This document shows positions 43,191 to 54,683 of a stretch of 64,000 nucleotides of DNA, one piece after another. The first letter of the stretch is position 1. Every line of letters starts with the position of its first letter. Source of the stretch: Nigrospora sphaerica (lineage: Eukaryota > Ascomycota > Sordariomycetes > Amphisphaeriales > Apiosporaceae); NCBI GenBank assembly GCA_018287875.1, contig JAGVVL010000002.1:992001-1056000 (forward strand). The letters are read 5' to 3'. The translations under genes were made by a program, and so were the position numbers. The notes beneath the pieces were generated by a model, which saw nothing but the letters and a program-made list of their open reading frames with translations, was not told the DNA's origin and did no database searches.

Positions 43191-44522
43191 AATCGTGCTG
43201 CCGTAAGGGCTCAGAGAAGGTACTTATAGCAAAGCATAGCGCCTGCTATATTGTCGTCTTGGGCCTTCGGAGTGCAATATATTTCCACGAAGATCAGGGT
43301 CCTGCAGTGGTCGCCGGACATCAATATGTAGGCGTCTTCGTGTATATATACAAAGGCGCTGAGCAGCAGGCCCGGACTAACCAGTTGGCACCTGACTTGT
43401 TACGGGCCTTGGCCCGGCTCGTGTTCGCTTACTCTGGCGGCATGCCTGGATAATGCATCGACGGCTAGTTCGTTGCAAAGGTCAGTAGACGATAAATTTG
43501 TGGTGCTGGAGTCGCTTGCAACGGTATGTATCAGCCCATCCCGCCAAAGGCGGTTATGTCCCAAGCAATGTAGGGACGTGGTGTTTGCTTGCCACAAGCT
43601 TGCGTTCTGCCACATTGAACAGCTTGCATGGCCGTGATTGGCTTGGCTGCATTTAGCCGCTGGCCCAAGTCTCGGCGCAAGTGAGGGACGTGGCCACGGG
43701 TACAGATTGATACTAGTATTGCTTCCACGACGTGCGTACTTAATAGAGATGGTTGTGCGGCGGGTGCAAGTCGGCTCCCCCGGATGTCACCGTGTCGCCC
43801 ATTGGAAGCCTCGCGACAAGAGGGTGGCCACATGTGGGGGTGGTCTACCGGGTTTGGATGAGGATGAGGATCTGAGGTCGCCTGCCAACAGTGCCTTGCA
43901 CCTTGGTAACACAGACCCAAAAAGTCAAGTTGGCCTGACATCGGCTCATGTTTGAAGCTGACGAGGATAAGTGCTCTTCATCTCCCAAGTAGCTGCCCAT
44001 CCACGTCCCGGCGGATCCCCGCACGCCTCCCCATGTGAATGGCCGTCCGTGGGTCCCGTCCAGAGCATTGACCCGGGGGGGAAGAATTATCGAATCACGC
44101 CATCACGGGGAAGACGAGCTCTCCGACAGCAGTAGAAGAAGAAGAAAAAGGGCAACCACAGCTTCCAAGCCAAGTCCAGTTTCAGCCGAAACCTGCAGCT
44201 GAACTGGGCGGGGATTACACCAAGGAAGAAGCACCTCGGTCAATTGTCGGAGAGCTTTCTCAACATCCAGTCCGCCGAACCCGATGGCCTAGACTGCTTA
44301 GAGTTAGGCGCCTCCCCCAAAACGGGCAGCCAGTGGGAACCGGCGTCCGCACGGCGGGACTTTTCTACCGTGCCGGCGGGGCCACTTTTAACCTTCCTTT
44401 CAACTTTTTGATACATCATCAACCCGGACCTCAGTTCTCCCCCTTACCACACGTCCACGGCCATTGTTCACCACTCACTCTCTTTCATCTTCCTACACAC
44501 AGACCTACTGCCTGCTGTCAAG
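43191..44522. other. Intergenic region upstream of malate dehydrogenase
   Basis: Contains the presumed lost 5' end of the protease-like locus and the MDH promoter, ending in a CT-rich leader (44470-44520). Short frames such as 43531-43941 (minus) lack domains. No gene is seen. Confidence 0.5.
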
Positions 44523-45676
44523 ATGATCCCCGCCGTCTCGCGAGCTGTCTTCGGCGCTACCCAGCGCCGGGCTTTCTCTGCCTCGGCCAGAAACGTAAGT
44601 GAGACATTATATCTGCCCAGCTCTGAGCTCGACGACGGCATCCCCCCGCCCCGCGCTCTTGCCGCCCCTATTCCAATGCCAATACCAATGCCGTTACTGA
44701 CTTGCTTCGCCGTCTCCAGCTGTCCAAGGTCGCCGTTCTCGGTGCTGCCGGTGGCATTGGTCAGCCGCTGTCCCTCCTGCTCAAGCTCAACCCCAGAGTC
44801 ACGGAGCTTGCCCTGTACGACATCCGCGGCGGCCCCGGTGTTGCCGCTGACATCTCGCACGTCAACACGAAGTCCAAGGTCGTCGGCTACGAGGCCTCGG
44901 CTGCGGGCCTGGCCAGTGCCGTCAAGGGCGCTGATGTCATCCTGATCCCCGCCGGTGTTCCCCGCAAGCCCGGCATGACCCGTGACGACCTCTTCAACAC
45001 CAACGCCTCCATCGTCCGCGACCTCGCCAAGGCCTGCGCTGAGTCCGCCCCTGAGGCCAACCTCCTCATCATCGCCAACCCCGTTAACTCGACCGTTCCC
45101 ATCTGCGCCGAGGTCTACAAGGCTCGTGGTGTCTACAACCCCAAGCGCCTCTTCGGTGTCACCACCCTCGATGTCGTCCGTGCCTCGCGCTTTGTCAGCG
45201 AGATCAAGGGCACTGACCCCAAGGACGAGAACATCACCGTCGTCGGTGGCCACTCCGGTGTCACCATTGTGCCCCTCTTCAGCCAGAGCAACCACCCCGA
45301 CCTGAGCAACAACGCCGAGCTCGTCAACCGCGTCCAGTTCGGTGGTGACGAGGTCGTCAAGGCCAAGGACGGTGCCGGCTCCGCCACCCTCTCCATGGCC
45401 ATGGCCGGTGCCCGCATGGCCGACTCGGTCCTCCGCGCTGCCCAGGGCGAGAAGGGCGTCATTGAGCCCACCTTCGTCGACAGCCCTCTCTACAAGGACC
45501 AGGGTATTGACTTCTTCGCCAGCCGCGTCGAGCTTGGCCCCAGCGGTGTTGAGAAGATCCACCCCATTGGCGAGGTCGACGCCAACGAGTCCAAGCTCAT
45601 CGAGGCTTGCCTGGCTGACCTGAAGAAGAACATTGCCAAGGGTGCCGCCTTCGTTGAGCAGAACCCCGGCAAATAA
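44523..45676 (+). CDS. MDH1: Malate dehydrogenase, mitochondrial
   Basis: Two exons, 44523-44594 and 44720-45676, with a 125-nt intron (GTAAGT ... TCTCCAG), phase 0; 342 aa. The first 24 codons encode an Arg/Ser/Ala-rich presequence ([20 protein letters not shown]), so mitochondrial import is expected. The mature enzyme starts [20 protein letters not shown], the NAD-binding glycine loop. Further landmarks are [17 protein letters not shown] (substrate-binding arginines), [10 protein letters not shown], and the catalytic His in [12 protein letters not shown]. It converts malate to oxaloacetate in the TCA cycle. Codon usage is strongly biased to C-ending codons, as in highly expressed genes. It has the usual length and no oddities. 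Confidence 0.97.
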
Positions 45677-46980
45677 GCCCATCGCTGGACGGGCTAGAGT
45701 GTGGAGGTAATGAAAACAAGCGGGTAGATGTTGTCGGAATGCTTGGATGGGCTGGGCCATTGGCCTGGTCCATGGCCTCGACCCAGCTTTTGGCTTGCCT
45801 CGGGGGAAAAAGTTCTAGACTTGCTACTTCGAGCTTGCGACTTGTATGATATTTAAGAGACCAAGACGCGATACCATCTTCCTTTTGCAATCTGTTAGTC
45901 GCGCTGCTTGCCGTCCGTGCCCACATTCCATCTTCGTGTTGCTCCTGTTCATAGCAAGAAAGTGGAACCCGGCGAGCGCTTTGCTTTTCCGGCCCCCTAT
46001 CCGATATCTAGCCAAATCACACATGGGCACTGCCTCGGTCTCGTCACTGTAACTACCTATGCTGGTATCGAGCACCTGCCGTGCCGGTGCGCATACGCCA
46101 ATGGCAGGGCGTACGCCTTCCCGGACTGGCCGAGGGGATTCACTTGCGCTTGTCAATGCATATGGGATGCTTTCCACGCATGCTCCAGTGGAAGAAGCAT
46201 CACTCCCTTGTTTCCCCCAATGCAGTTCGGCGTATAGCGAGGGCTAACACAACGTCCACCAGCACTAGATCTTCACGAGATGCCATCCGGCAGGATATAT
46301 ATCTGGCTCACTAATCGAGCCTCGCAGTTGAGTAACAAATCCGATCTGCTACCCGCAGCAGAACGATCAACAAAGCATTCATTGGTGACGTATGGTAAGT
46401 ACATACCGGCACCAAAGAAAGAACTATATAGTTACAGATAGCTCCTTTGGATATCCCGCAATGCCCGGGTAGGCCAGAGGTGGATTCACTTCAGGTAATA
46501 AAGTGAAAACAACCGGCCATTCGGGCAAACATTACAAAGACGTGAACAGAATAGAAAACAAAAGCAATACTCGCTATAACAACATCCATCGAGACTCCAG
46601 CGGTGACTAACTGATACTACCCAATACGTACGGCAAGCGGTAAGGCTCGAACCTGGCTGGTCACACTCTCTGAAAGACAAGGAGGAAATCAGTGATTGTG
46701 TTCCCCAGCCCGGATCATTGCAGAATTCAATATTCTGTAGACGGCTGCCAACGGCGTGGGGGGTTCGCGGATGTCGCCTCCAGCCTTGGATTGCGCCAAT
46801 GTTTCGCCGAGATAGGCCGTTTGTTCTATCATCCTCAAAACCCTACCTGCTCTTCGTAAACCCGAAGTTCTCTTGGCTAATGCTGCAATAGCCTAGAGGT
46901 TTGTCAAACCTCCACGCCGTACGCGACGGAAGAAATCAGAGGCCGGCAACGTTGCATAATCCTCAAATATCCCGACAAAA
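45677..46980. other. Intergenic region, moderately AT-rich
   Basis: The 3' flank of MDH and the promoter of the kinase-like gene. The 46240-46900 part is distinctly AT-richer than the coding DNA. No domain-bearing frame, tRNA or transposon feature was recognised. Confidence 0.55.
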
Positions 46981-49248
46981 ATGGTGCCTCTGGACTCCGA
47001 CATAACCACCGGAAGACTTGATGGAAATCGCGATGATGGCGCCAGAACCCCCATCGGCCTCCTTAAAGCACACAACCCGCGAAAGCGCAAAGTGCGTGGA
47101 AAGGCCGGTTTCCTGGTTGATTCTGACGATGAAGAGCCCGTACAAGAGACGTTTCGAAAGATTGTTGCGGCTTTCCCACCATCCTCCACTTTGCTGAAGC
47201 GGCGATCGAAAGCCAGGAACCCCTTCCTTCTTTCGCCATCACCTCCTCCGTCCCATGCACAGGGTGATGCTCGTCACATTGCAGAAGACGGAGAAGAGGT
47301 ATTGGACATATTATTTCCCCAAAACTCAGATGGCAGCGATCCTGGCGCATCTTCATTCACCAACCCAAATGTCGACCAAGCTACAGAAGAATACCACAAA
47401 GCCACCACCGGGAAATCGCAGAGTGGCAAGGGGTCGACTGGCATTGCCCAAGAAACAATTACGAAGGAGAACAGAGATAATTGTATCTCTGACGGGACAC
47501 AAAATTCACAGACATATAGTGGCCAAAACCTGATTGCTCTGGGACATACTAATTCTTCTGAAGAATCAGAAACGAAAAAATGCCAGACTTTTCAGTCCAC
47601 AAGCACGGACATTGCTCTACCCTGCACGTTCGACGACACAGGGGGAAGCGGCGAGACGCCCAAGTCTGGCCACTCCAATACATATACAACGAGACCGACA
47701 TTGGAAGAGAGCGTGGCCGGAAAGAAACATGTCTCCTTCGCGGAACAAGTGGTCGTTATACCCCCAACAACGCCAGAGGCGCCTCGTTCCCCGGATGAAG
47801 AGTCACTTGCCTCATTGTTTGGCGACGACGACACAGACTTCGATAAGGAATTGTGTCTGGGTAGCAGCGCCTCTCCAGGGGCCGCGGGTCCCGGCGACCG
47901 AACGCCCGAGCCCGCGTACCCGCGAATCGCGGTCGAGTGGAAGACGCCGGCGTTCGATTACTTCAACCCCTCACCGGCGTGGAGTGGCACGCCACCGTCG
48001 ACGGACGCCGTCGTCGCCACGCTGAAGGTGGCGCACGACGCGCGGCTGCACTACACGGTCAAGCCGCTGCGGCAGGGCACGTATCATGGCTTCTACGCCG
48101 TCGGGTTCGGCGCCGGCGCGTACGTGCTCAAGGCGGCGCTGCCCGTCTGTCCGGGGCGCAAGACGGCGAGCGAGGTGGCGACGCTGCGCTGGACGCGCGC
48201 ACACACGCGCCTGCCCGTCCCCGCCGTCGTCGCCGGCGGCGCCGACGGCCTCTACGGCGCCTCGGCCGCCAACCCCATGGGGTGCGAGTGGATCCTCCTC
48301 GACCGCGTCGAGGGCCGGCCGCTGTCGGCCTGCTGGCGCGCCGTCGAGTTCGACGTCAAGCGGCGCGTCGTCGTCCAGCTGGCCGCCTACGCCGCCGCCG
48401 TGTGGGAGCGCCCCTTCGCCGCCATCGGCAACCTCTACCCCGACCGGCCCGCCGCCGCCGCCGCCCCGGACGCGCGGTTCCGCCTCGGCGAGATGGTCTC
48501 GCCGCCCTTTTTCTGGAACGGCCGGTCCGAGCGGTTCGGGCCCGCGACGGGGCCTTTCGCGACGTACAGGGAGTGGGCGTTCGAGCGGCTCGAACTAATC
48601 GCGCGCGAGGCCTTTGCGAGGCTGCCCCTCATCGAGGACCGGCGGCTCCGCGATCTGCCCTGGAGGATGTTCGCCGTGGTCGGCCGCCTGCGCGTGCTGC
48701 ACGACCGGCTCTTCCCGTCGGAAAAGGGGCCGGGGGCCCCGGCCGAGTCCACGATGCTCTGGCATGACAACCTGTCGGCCGACAACATCTTCGTCGACGA
48801 CGACGGCGTCCTCACGGGCGTCCTGGAATGGGACAGCGTCTCCTGCACGCCCCGTTCCCTCTGCGACCTGCCCGCCCTCCTGCAGGACAGCCCGGACCGC
48901 GCCGAGCCCCCCGACCTGGCCCGCCATTGGGACTTTGCCGACGCCCACGCGCCCCTCGACTCCTACTGGCCCTTGCTCCGCGAGGCCGAGATCACCGAGC
49001 TCCGCGCCCTGTTTTTCGAGGAAATGGACAGGCAGTGCTTGGGCTGGACCATGACGTACCGCCACAACCGACTGCGAAGGGATTTCGAGGCGGCCGTGCA
49101 GTATTGCGACCACCCCCTCACGCTACGCCTGGTGGAGGGCTGGTTAGATGCTATGGACAAGGAGCTGGCCGCCGGTAGAGATCTCGGGGACCTGGAGGTT
49201 TGGAGCTTGCAGAAACGCTGTGTTCAGGGTGTTCGGAACGAGGACTAA
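46981..49248 (+). CDS. APH/AIM9-like phosphotransferase-fold protein
   Basis: Single exon, 755 aa; start context acaaaaATGgtg. Residues about 1-320 are disordered and polar with short motifs (RKRKVRGKAGFLVDSDDEE, KHVSFAEQVVVIPP, SLASLFGDDDTDFD). From about 326 a kinase-like fold begins (DYFNPSPAWSG), with YVLKAALPVCPGRKTASEVA as the Lys/Glu N-lobe region, GCEWILLDRVEGRPLS as the hinge, LWHDNLSADNIFVDDDG (about 594-610) as the HxDxxxxN catalytic loop, and VLEWDSVSCTP as the metal-binding Asp loop near 617. This is the aminoglycoside-phosphotransferase-like family widespread in fungi and related to yeast AIM9. The real substrate is unknown and drug resistance should not be inferred. The first 900 nt are near balanced in base composition whereas 47880-48950 is very GC-rich. 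Confidence 0.85.
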   Translation: MVPLDSDITTGRLDGNRDDGARTPIGLLKAHNPRKRKVRGKAGFLVDSDDEEPVQETFRKIVAAFPPSSTLLKRRSKARNPFLLSPSPPPSHAQGDARHIAEDGEEVLDILFPQNSDGSDPGASSFTNPNVDQATEEYHKATTGKSQSGKGSTGIAQETITKENRDNCISDGTQNSQTYSGQNLIALGHTNSSEESETKKCQTFQSTSTDIALPCTFDDTGGSGETPKSGHSNTYTTRPTLEESVAGKKHVSFAEQVVVIPPTTPEAPRSPDEESLASLFGDDDTDFDKELCLGSSASPGAAGPGDRTPEPAYPRIAVEWKTPAFDYFNPSPAWSGTPPSTDAVVATLKVAHDARLHYTVKPLRQGTYHGFYAVGFGAGAYVLKAALPVCPGRKTASEVATLRWTRAHTRLPVPAVVAGGADGLYGASAANPMGCEWILLDRVEGRPLSACWRAVEFDVKRRVVVQLAAYAAAVWERPFAAIGNLYPDRPAAAAAPDARFRLGEMVSPPFFWNGRSERFGPATGPFATYREWAFERLELIAREAFARLPLIEDRRLRDLPWRMFAVVGRLRVLHDRLFPSEKGPGAPAESTMLWHDNLSADNIFVDDDGVLTGVLEWDSVSCTPRSLCDLPALLQDSPDRAEPPDLARHWDFADAHAPLDSYWPLLREAEITELRALFFEEMDRQCLGWTMTYRHNRLRRDFEAAVQYCDHPLTLRLVEGWLDAMDKELAAGRDLGDLEVWSLQKRCVQGVRNED

Positions 49249-49963
49249 GGCAGTAGGTAGATATTTCCCAGGTCTTACGACGTGCCTCAGGGATACCACC
49301 CCGACGAGACTGAGATGATCAGTCGATACTACGCAGCTTTGACTTACTTCCCAGCACCAAAAATACCCAATCAAGCTTTCCAAGCCTGAAGATCCCGAAT
49401 CTTCTGCTCTCTCCTCAAGACTCTCGCGCGATTGCTTCGAGGCAACCCACTCGTCAAATGCAATCTGACCAGGGCCGAACAAAGATTGGGGCGGTCGGGA
49501 AAGAGCTTCGGACCCGACCTCCTGGGCGCCGTTCTCGACCTGGCTAGTCATGAAGACGTTCCGGATCCCGTTCTCGCACTCTCTGCTCGCTCTTGATTTG
49601 CCACATGCCGTGTTGGCTGCGCAAAGTCCCGTGATACCCCAATGACAGGACGGCCAGTTTCAACGAGTACTCGGGTAGCTAAGAAAAGTATACCCAGCAG
49701 CTCTTGCAACTGCCTATCTCCTAGGTGACATGTTCTCAATGAAGCAGTATCAGGTTTGTATGGCAATTCGCCTCTCTCAGGGCTCGCTGCAGGCCAAGCC
49801 AAAACAACAGACTTGATCTGCTTTGGAGGTGAAAGAGCGAGTTTGTCGTTTATTGCTTGTAATTTCTTGTACTAGTACACGTGAACGCAATGCTCACTAC
49901 GCACAAAGCCCTAACTCAGCATACGTTCATTACACCAGGTCGCCATACGACCTATTGCAAATA
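49249..49963. other. Convergent intergenic region
   Basis: Lies between the kinase-like gene and the aldehyde dehydrogenase, tail to tail. A minus frame (ATG near 49551, ending within the kinase gene) starts plausibly but has no recognisable domain. Not called as a gene. Confidence 0.5.
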
Positions 49964-51524
49964 CTACAGCCTGGACCCTAGGTTGATGTGGATGGCCTTC
50001 TCATGAGTGTAAGCAGCCAGGCCGGCCTCGCCGAGCTCGCGCCCAATGCCACTCTGTTTCACACCTCCGAACGGCACCCTCGGGTCCGAGTCATTCGACG
50101 AGTTGATCCACACCATGCCACTTTCGATGCGCTCCGCCACACGGTGGCCTCGCTCGATGTTCTGAGTGAAGACCGAAGCACCTAGGCCGTACGTAGTGTC
50201 GTTGGCCATCGCAATGGCCTCGGCCTCCGTTTTGAAGGGGGAAACCGCCACAAACGGCCCGAAGATCTCCTCCTTGAAGATGCGCATGTCTTTGGTCACG
50301 TCCTTGAAGATGGTGGGCTCGATGAAGTAGCCTTTCCCTTGGCCCACGCCTTTGAAGGGCTTGCCGCCGGCCGCGAGCTTGGCGCCCTCCTCCTTCGCCA
50401 CGTCGATGTAGCCGAGAATCTTGTCGTACTGAGCCTTGCTGATCTGGGGGCCCTGGAACGTCTTCTCGTCAAATGGATCGCCCACCACATTGGACGTCTT
50501 GATCACTTGGGTGAAGATCTCGATGAACTTGTCATAAACACTTTCCTGCACCAGGAGACGAGAGTTGGCGGTGCAAATCTGACCGCCGTTGCCCATGATG
50601 CCGATCTGGGCCCATTTCGCCGCTTGCTCGAGGTCGGCATCGTCGAAAACCACGAGCGGAGACTTGCCGCCCGTCTCGAGTGTGATGTTCTTCATGTTGA
50701 TACTCGCCGTCTTCATGATGGCTTTGCCCGTCGCCGTCGAGCCGGTGAAAGCAATCTTGTCGACATCGAGGTGGGAGGCAATGGCGTGGCCAGCATCTTT
50801 ACCATAGCCATTCAGGATGTTAATTACACCCGGGGGAAAGCCCGCCTTAACTACCAGCTGGGCAAAGTACAATATGGAAAGAGGCGTCTGCTCGGCGGGT
50901 TTCAGCACCACTGTGTTGCCGGCGGCCAGGGCGGGGCCGAGCTTCCAAGCGGCCATGGCCAAGGGAAAGTTCCACGGGATGATCTGGCCGCATACGCCCA
51001 CGGGTTGCCTCAGGGTGTAGGCGAGTTTCTTGGGGTTGGTGGGGATGGTCTGGCCAAAGATCTTGTCGGCCCAGCCGGCGTAGTACCGCAAGGTGGTGAT
51101 GACCTCGCCCAGGTCGAGCAGGGCGTCACCGTAGGGCTTGCCCATATCCCACGTCTCGATGGTGGCGAGTACATCCTGCTCGGCCTCGACCAGGTCGGCC
51201 AGCTTGTTCATCAAGGCGGCCTTGCCATCGCCGGGAAGCTCGCGCCAGGACTCGTGGTTGAAAGCGGCCCGAGCAGCCTTAACGGCCCTGTCCACATCTT
51301 CGGCAGAAGCCGCCTCCACGTCACAGATGGGCTCCTCGTTGCTGCCGGGCGGTCAACGGGACGGGCCGCACATTGACGGGTCAAATCGGGACTCACGTGG
51401 GGTTAATGCTGGTGAGCTTGGCACCCGAGCTCGACTTGACAAACTCGTTGTTGATGAAGAGGCCGGTGGGAAGCGTGAACTTCTTGCCGTTGGGCGCCGT
51501 AAGGGAGACTTCGAGAGCAGCCAT
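49964..51524 (-). CDS. NAD(P)+-dependent aldehyde dehydrogenase
   Basis: Two exons on the minus strand, 51524-51397 and 51341-49964, with a 55-nt intron (GTGAGT ... GGCAG), phase 2; 501 aa, the standard length. The N-terminus MAALEVSLTAPNGKKFTLPT lacks a targeting signal, so a cytosolic location is likely. Landmarks: VGVCGQIIPWNFPLAMAAWK (substrate/cofactor tunnel), FTGSTATGKAIM (NAD-binding glycine motif), ITLETGGKSPLVV with the general-base Glu near 262, GNGGQICTANSRLLV with the nucleophile Cys near 297, and EEIFGPFVAVSPF, PFGGVKQSGIGRELG toward the end. It oxidises aldehydes to acids, as in ethanol/acetaldehyde catabolism (aldA type). The plus-strand open frame of 345 codons over it is a shadow. 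Confidence 0.96.
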
Positions 51525-53666
51525 CTTGCGGGAAGTAGAGAAAGTGCGTGGGGGTGCAGCAGACGGGAAGCCGAGTAGATGGGGGAACAGAGGGAATGTC
51601 GGAGGGGAGGGGCCGGAGGTCCTTGATAAGCACAACGGCAAAGACGGGAGACGGGAAGATAGACGCAGCGGGGCCAAGGTCACACCGGCCCTCGAGGCGC
51701 GTAAGAGGCAGAGCCGGGCCATACGTGGTTGGGCCGGCTGTCGTGATCGGAATGTGCCCTGGGGTAGAATGCGTAGATCGATAGTAGATAGCAACATATG
51801 CAAGCCCCCAACGTCAGCACTGTCGGAGCCCGCGGGGAAAGCTATGCCCTCCAATTGCGGGCCCAACGCTTCTATCCGACGGCTTGGCGCCTGTGGGGTA
51901 GGTCAGTACGAGGTACTTAGGTGAGTATGCCCGTACCTAGGTATGGAGTACTTGTAGATACTTACCTAATATCCACCCGAAGCTAGACTTGTCGAGATAG
52001 CGCGTAGAGTTGCCTTTCCGGGCATTAGCTTACGTCGCTACTCACCACCAAGGGCAGGTGTTTGACAACCTCGGGCGTTCACTCGGCAGAAAAGACCCAA
52101 CACGCCTGAAAGCAGGTCAATCAAGATCAGCAGGACGAGGCTTCAGATTACCCCCAAACTTACTCTTACCTGCTCGGCCAACAACGGTTGTAGGGACGAC
52201 CTCCGCAGCCCCTGCCCCGGCAGTAGGGACGAGCCGTCTGCCGCTTTTTTACATGTAGTCAGCCGATTGGCCCCAGCCCAACAATAGATAGATGGGTGAA
52301 CCCAGCGTCATCAACGGGTCGGAAAGCTTGCTACCCGTTACAGCATCCAACTACAAAGGCACGATGAATATGGATATAGTATATAGTTGAGGGTACGGCT
52401 GCTGTCGAGAGTGCCGATGGACACAGTCAGTTCCCGCGAGACTTCCATGGAGAGTTTCCACCTCGTCAGTCTTCGCTAAATGACCAAAGCATACTACAGT
52501 TTCTTTCGCGTAAATGTTTAGTACAGTGCAGGCATATGGTGGCCATGCCTGCGAAAGTACCCAAGTTCGCGGCCTTTCTCCAAGCCGACGGTGTTCGCGC
52601 CGGCTGCTCAGGTCATAACAGTGGATCAATTGAAGACAGCATTATGCAAGTCCACATACAACACGCCGCCGAGATAGCTGCTTGGAGTAAGCATAGGAGG
52701 AAAAAAATAATAGGGGAAGCCTTTGTCCCAGACTTGAAAGCTTCAATTTGAAATGAATGTGGCGTCAAAATAGAAGCAGTACTTAACACAACCAGCCCTG
52801 TTATGGTCGACAAGCAGCTTAGGCGAGCACAGGTAAGCATATGTAGACGATTCAGTGATACTAGGTCAAGTATATCAAGCTGGGGATCTATTGCTGCTGC
52901 ACAGGACTCATCAAATGCAGTTACGGCGAGGAGTGTAGAGTGAAGGAACGTCCACCGGGTCAACCAAAGATAGAGTAAAACACAATACGCGCATGCTTAG
53001 ACTAGATGTTTTTTTCCCGCTCGATAAAGCACCTCGATTTCTTTGGTCTTTGCGACGGGGGAAGGGAGTAAGGGCTTGGGGAGCCCATGGATATTATTCC
53101 TCGACTCTGATGCTAGGAGAAACTGACAATGGATTGAACCTTCTCACAGTGTTCTCGCTGGGAAAACGCCCCGTGACTGTCGAAACTGCTTGAACACGGA
53201 ACCTACAACTTTATGTTGCGCTTTGGCCTGGTTTTGCGCTTCTATAAGGCTATGAAGTGCTCGGAGCGTGATATCGCGATATGGAACCATGACAGCCACC
53301 TTGATGGACAGGCCAGCAGGGTGCTTTTGCTAGGATAATGAGCGCAGCACCTTGATGTCCAAATCCCAGCTGAATATCATTTAGAGAGCTGGATTTCAAA
53401 TGGGTGCCATTACGATAGACCTTACTTGACCTCCCAATCTGAGTCTTACCGCTGCAGTCTCGCTCGTGAAGATCACCTCTCACGACACCGACCAAAAGGG
53501 TTTCATTGCACCATAAAAACGCCAATAAACATTGAAGATGACCTCTTCGTTCCCTAGATTTAAAGCTTTACCGCCCGAGATACGTTGCATGATTTGGCGA
53601 TACGCACTTCCGGGTCGTCTTGTCGACGTGAGGTGAGGAACATGGCATGCTGTCTCCTTTTTGACC
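51525..53666. other. Long intergenic region
   Basis: About 2.1 kb. The ALDH promoter occupies the left side. Clustered TACCT/AGGTA motifs, including an ACCTAGGT palindrome, lie at 51905-51970. AT-richer DNA with many short broken frames runs from about 52330 to 53660. No gene or transposon remnant could be supported. Confidence 0.5.
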
Positions 53667-54683
53667 ATGGCTGACTTGATCGACCACGGTAGACTGAAGA
53701 TGGACGTGGGTGGTTGGAACGGTGCGACAGAACACGACTGGTGGTTACATTACAACCTGGCCCCGGACGGGCCCCAGCAGCCGCTGCCGTTGGTGGTGCA
53801 GAGCTGTTCCGAAGCTCACGAAGAGCTCCCGAAACTCTACCGGCCTCTCCGCCCGGACCCAGACATAGTACGCCGGCTCCTGGGCCCTGGGTGGGAAGAA
53901 GACCGGTCCGAGTGCGCGAGCCGATGCGAGCGACCGGATTTGCCGCGCTTCAACCCGGACCTCGACACCCTACGGTGGTCCGGGACCGCGCGCTGGGGCT
54001 CTTCCGTGTCGACGCCGCCAAATCCGCTGTTCCTGGCGGCCTGCCTTTCCGTCCACCGCGTCGTGATCGAATACGCGCCCGCCGTCGCCAACCAGCTGGA
54101 GGTTCTGGCCTTAGCCGTTCTCGACGACCGCCGGCCTCTCCAGAGTCTCGAGGTCATCGCAAGCAGCCCTTCCGAGGGGGGACGGCTGCGCTTCCGGCTG
54201 ACGGGGACGCCCCGCGAGCTCCCGTACCTCAAGGCCGGAGAGACCGTCTCCCAGACCGTCTCCAAGCACGGCGCCGCCTTCTTCCCATGGTTCCGGCCCG
54301 GTAGACCCCGGGATTGCCTCACCGAGACCCTCGATCCCGTGGCCCTCCAGGCCGTCGGGAACCAATACCCCGAGGCCAACTTCTTGGTAGAAGACGCAAG
54401 GCTCCGGGGCCCGGCGTCTTACTGCATCCTCCAGGTGGTGAACTACACTTCGCCCTCGCTCGGGATCGCGGCGCGGCGCAAAGCCCTCTCCTCGCCGGAG
54501 AAGCTGTCCTTTCATTACAAGCATGCACGCGGTGCCATTCAATTCGGACAAAGCCTGCAGACGGATATCATCCTCTGGCTTAATGGCCTCAAGATGTACG
54601 CTGCAGGCTTCCCAGCAAACTTGCCGTTCGAGATTTCCGGAATGTGCTGTCACGGATTTTGCACGGGAGAATGGGAAAGTTAA
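53667..54683 (+). CDS. Unrecognised fungal protein in a GC-rich island
   Basis: Single open frame of 338 aa starting at the ATG in ttgaccATGgct. The protein has a tryptophan-rich start (DVGGWNGATEHDWWLHYNL), a segment with DTLRWSGTARWGSSVSTPPN, an apparent alpha/beta stretch (VVIEYAPAVANQLEVLALAV), and the C-terminal block ASYCILQVVNYTSPSLGIA. No signal peptide, membrane helix or known motif is seen. Codon third positions are GC-rich from about 53750 to 54480 and become AT-richer in the last 200 nt, so the 3' end may hold an unrecognised intron or a different stop. The gene stands alone between long AT-richer spacers. It may be a lineage-specific gene or a degraded member of a family I do not recognise. 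Confidence 0.5.
   Translation: MADLIDHGRLKMDVGGWNGATEHDWWLHYNLAPDGPQQPLPLVVQSCSEAHEELPKLYRPLRPDPDIVRRLLGPGWEEDRSECASRCERPDLPRFNPDLDTLRWSGTARWGSSVSTPPNPLFLAACLSVHRVVIEYAPAVANQLEVLALAVLDDRRPLQSLEVIASSPSEGGRLRFRLTGTPRELPYLKAGETVSQTVSKHGAAFFPWFRPGRPRDCLTETLDPVALQAVGNQYPEANFLVEDARLRGPASYCILQVVNYTSPSLGIAARRKALSSPEKLSFHYKHARGAIQFGQSLQTDIILWLNGLKMYAAGFPANLPFEISGMCCHGFCTGEWES

Noticed and set aside
40680..43600. Possible RIP-mutated transposon because of lower GC
   Set aside because: Only moderate AT enrichment, no terminal repeats and no transposase or reverse transcriptase motifs. The recognisable content is an aspartic protease relic, and its nonsense codon (TGA for Cys) is not the C-to-T change RIP produces.
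46600..46660. B-box-like ggttcgagcc on the minus strand
   Set aside because: No A box 30-60 nt upstream and no five-pair T stem around it.
49144..49551. Minus frame of 135 codons beginning MTSQVENGAQEVG
   Set aside because: Plausible start, but the only intron that would extend it is about 38 nt, too short. The tail overlaps the kinase gene antisense and no family is recognised.
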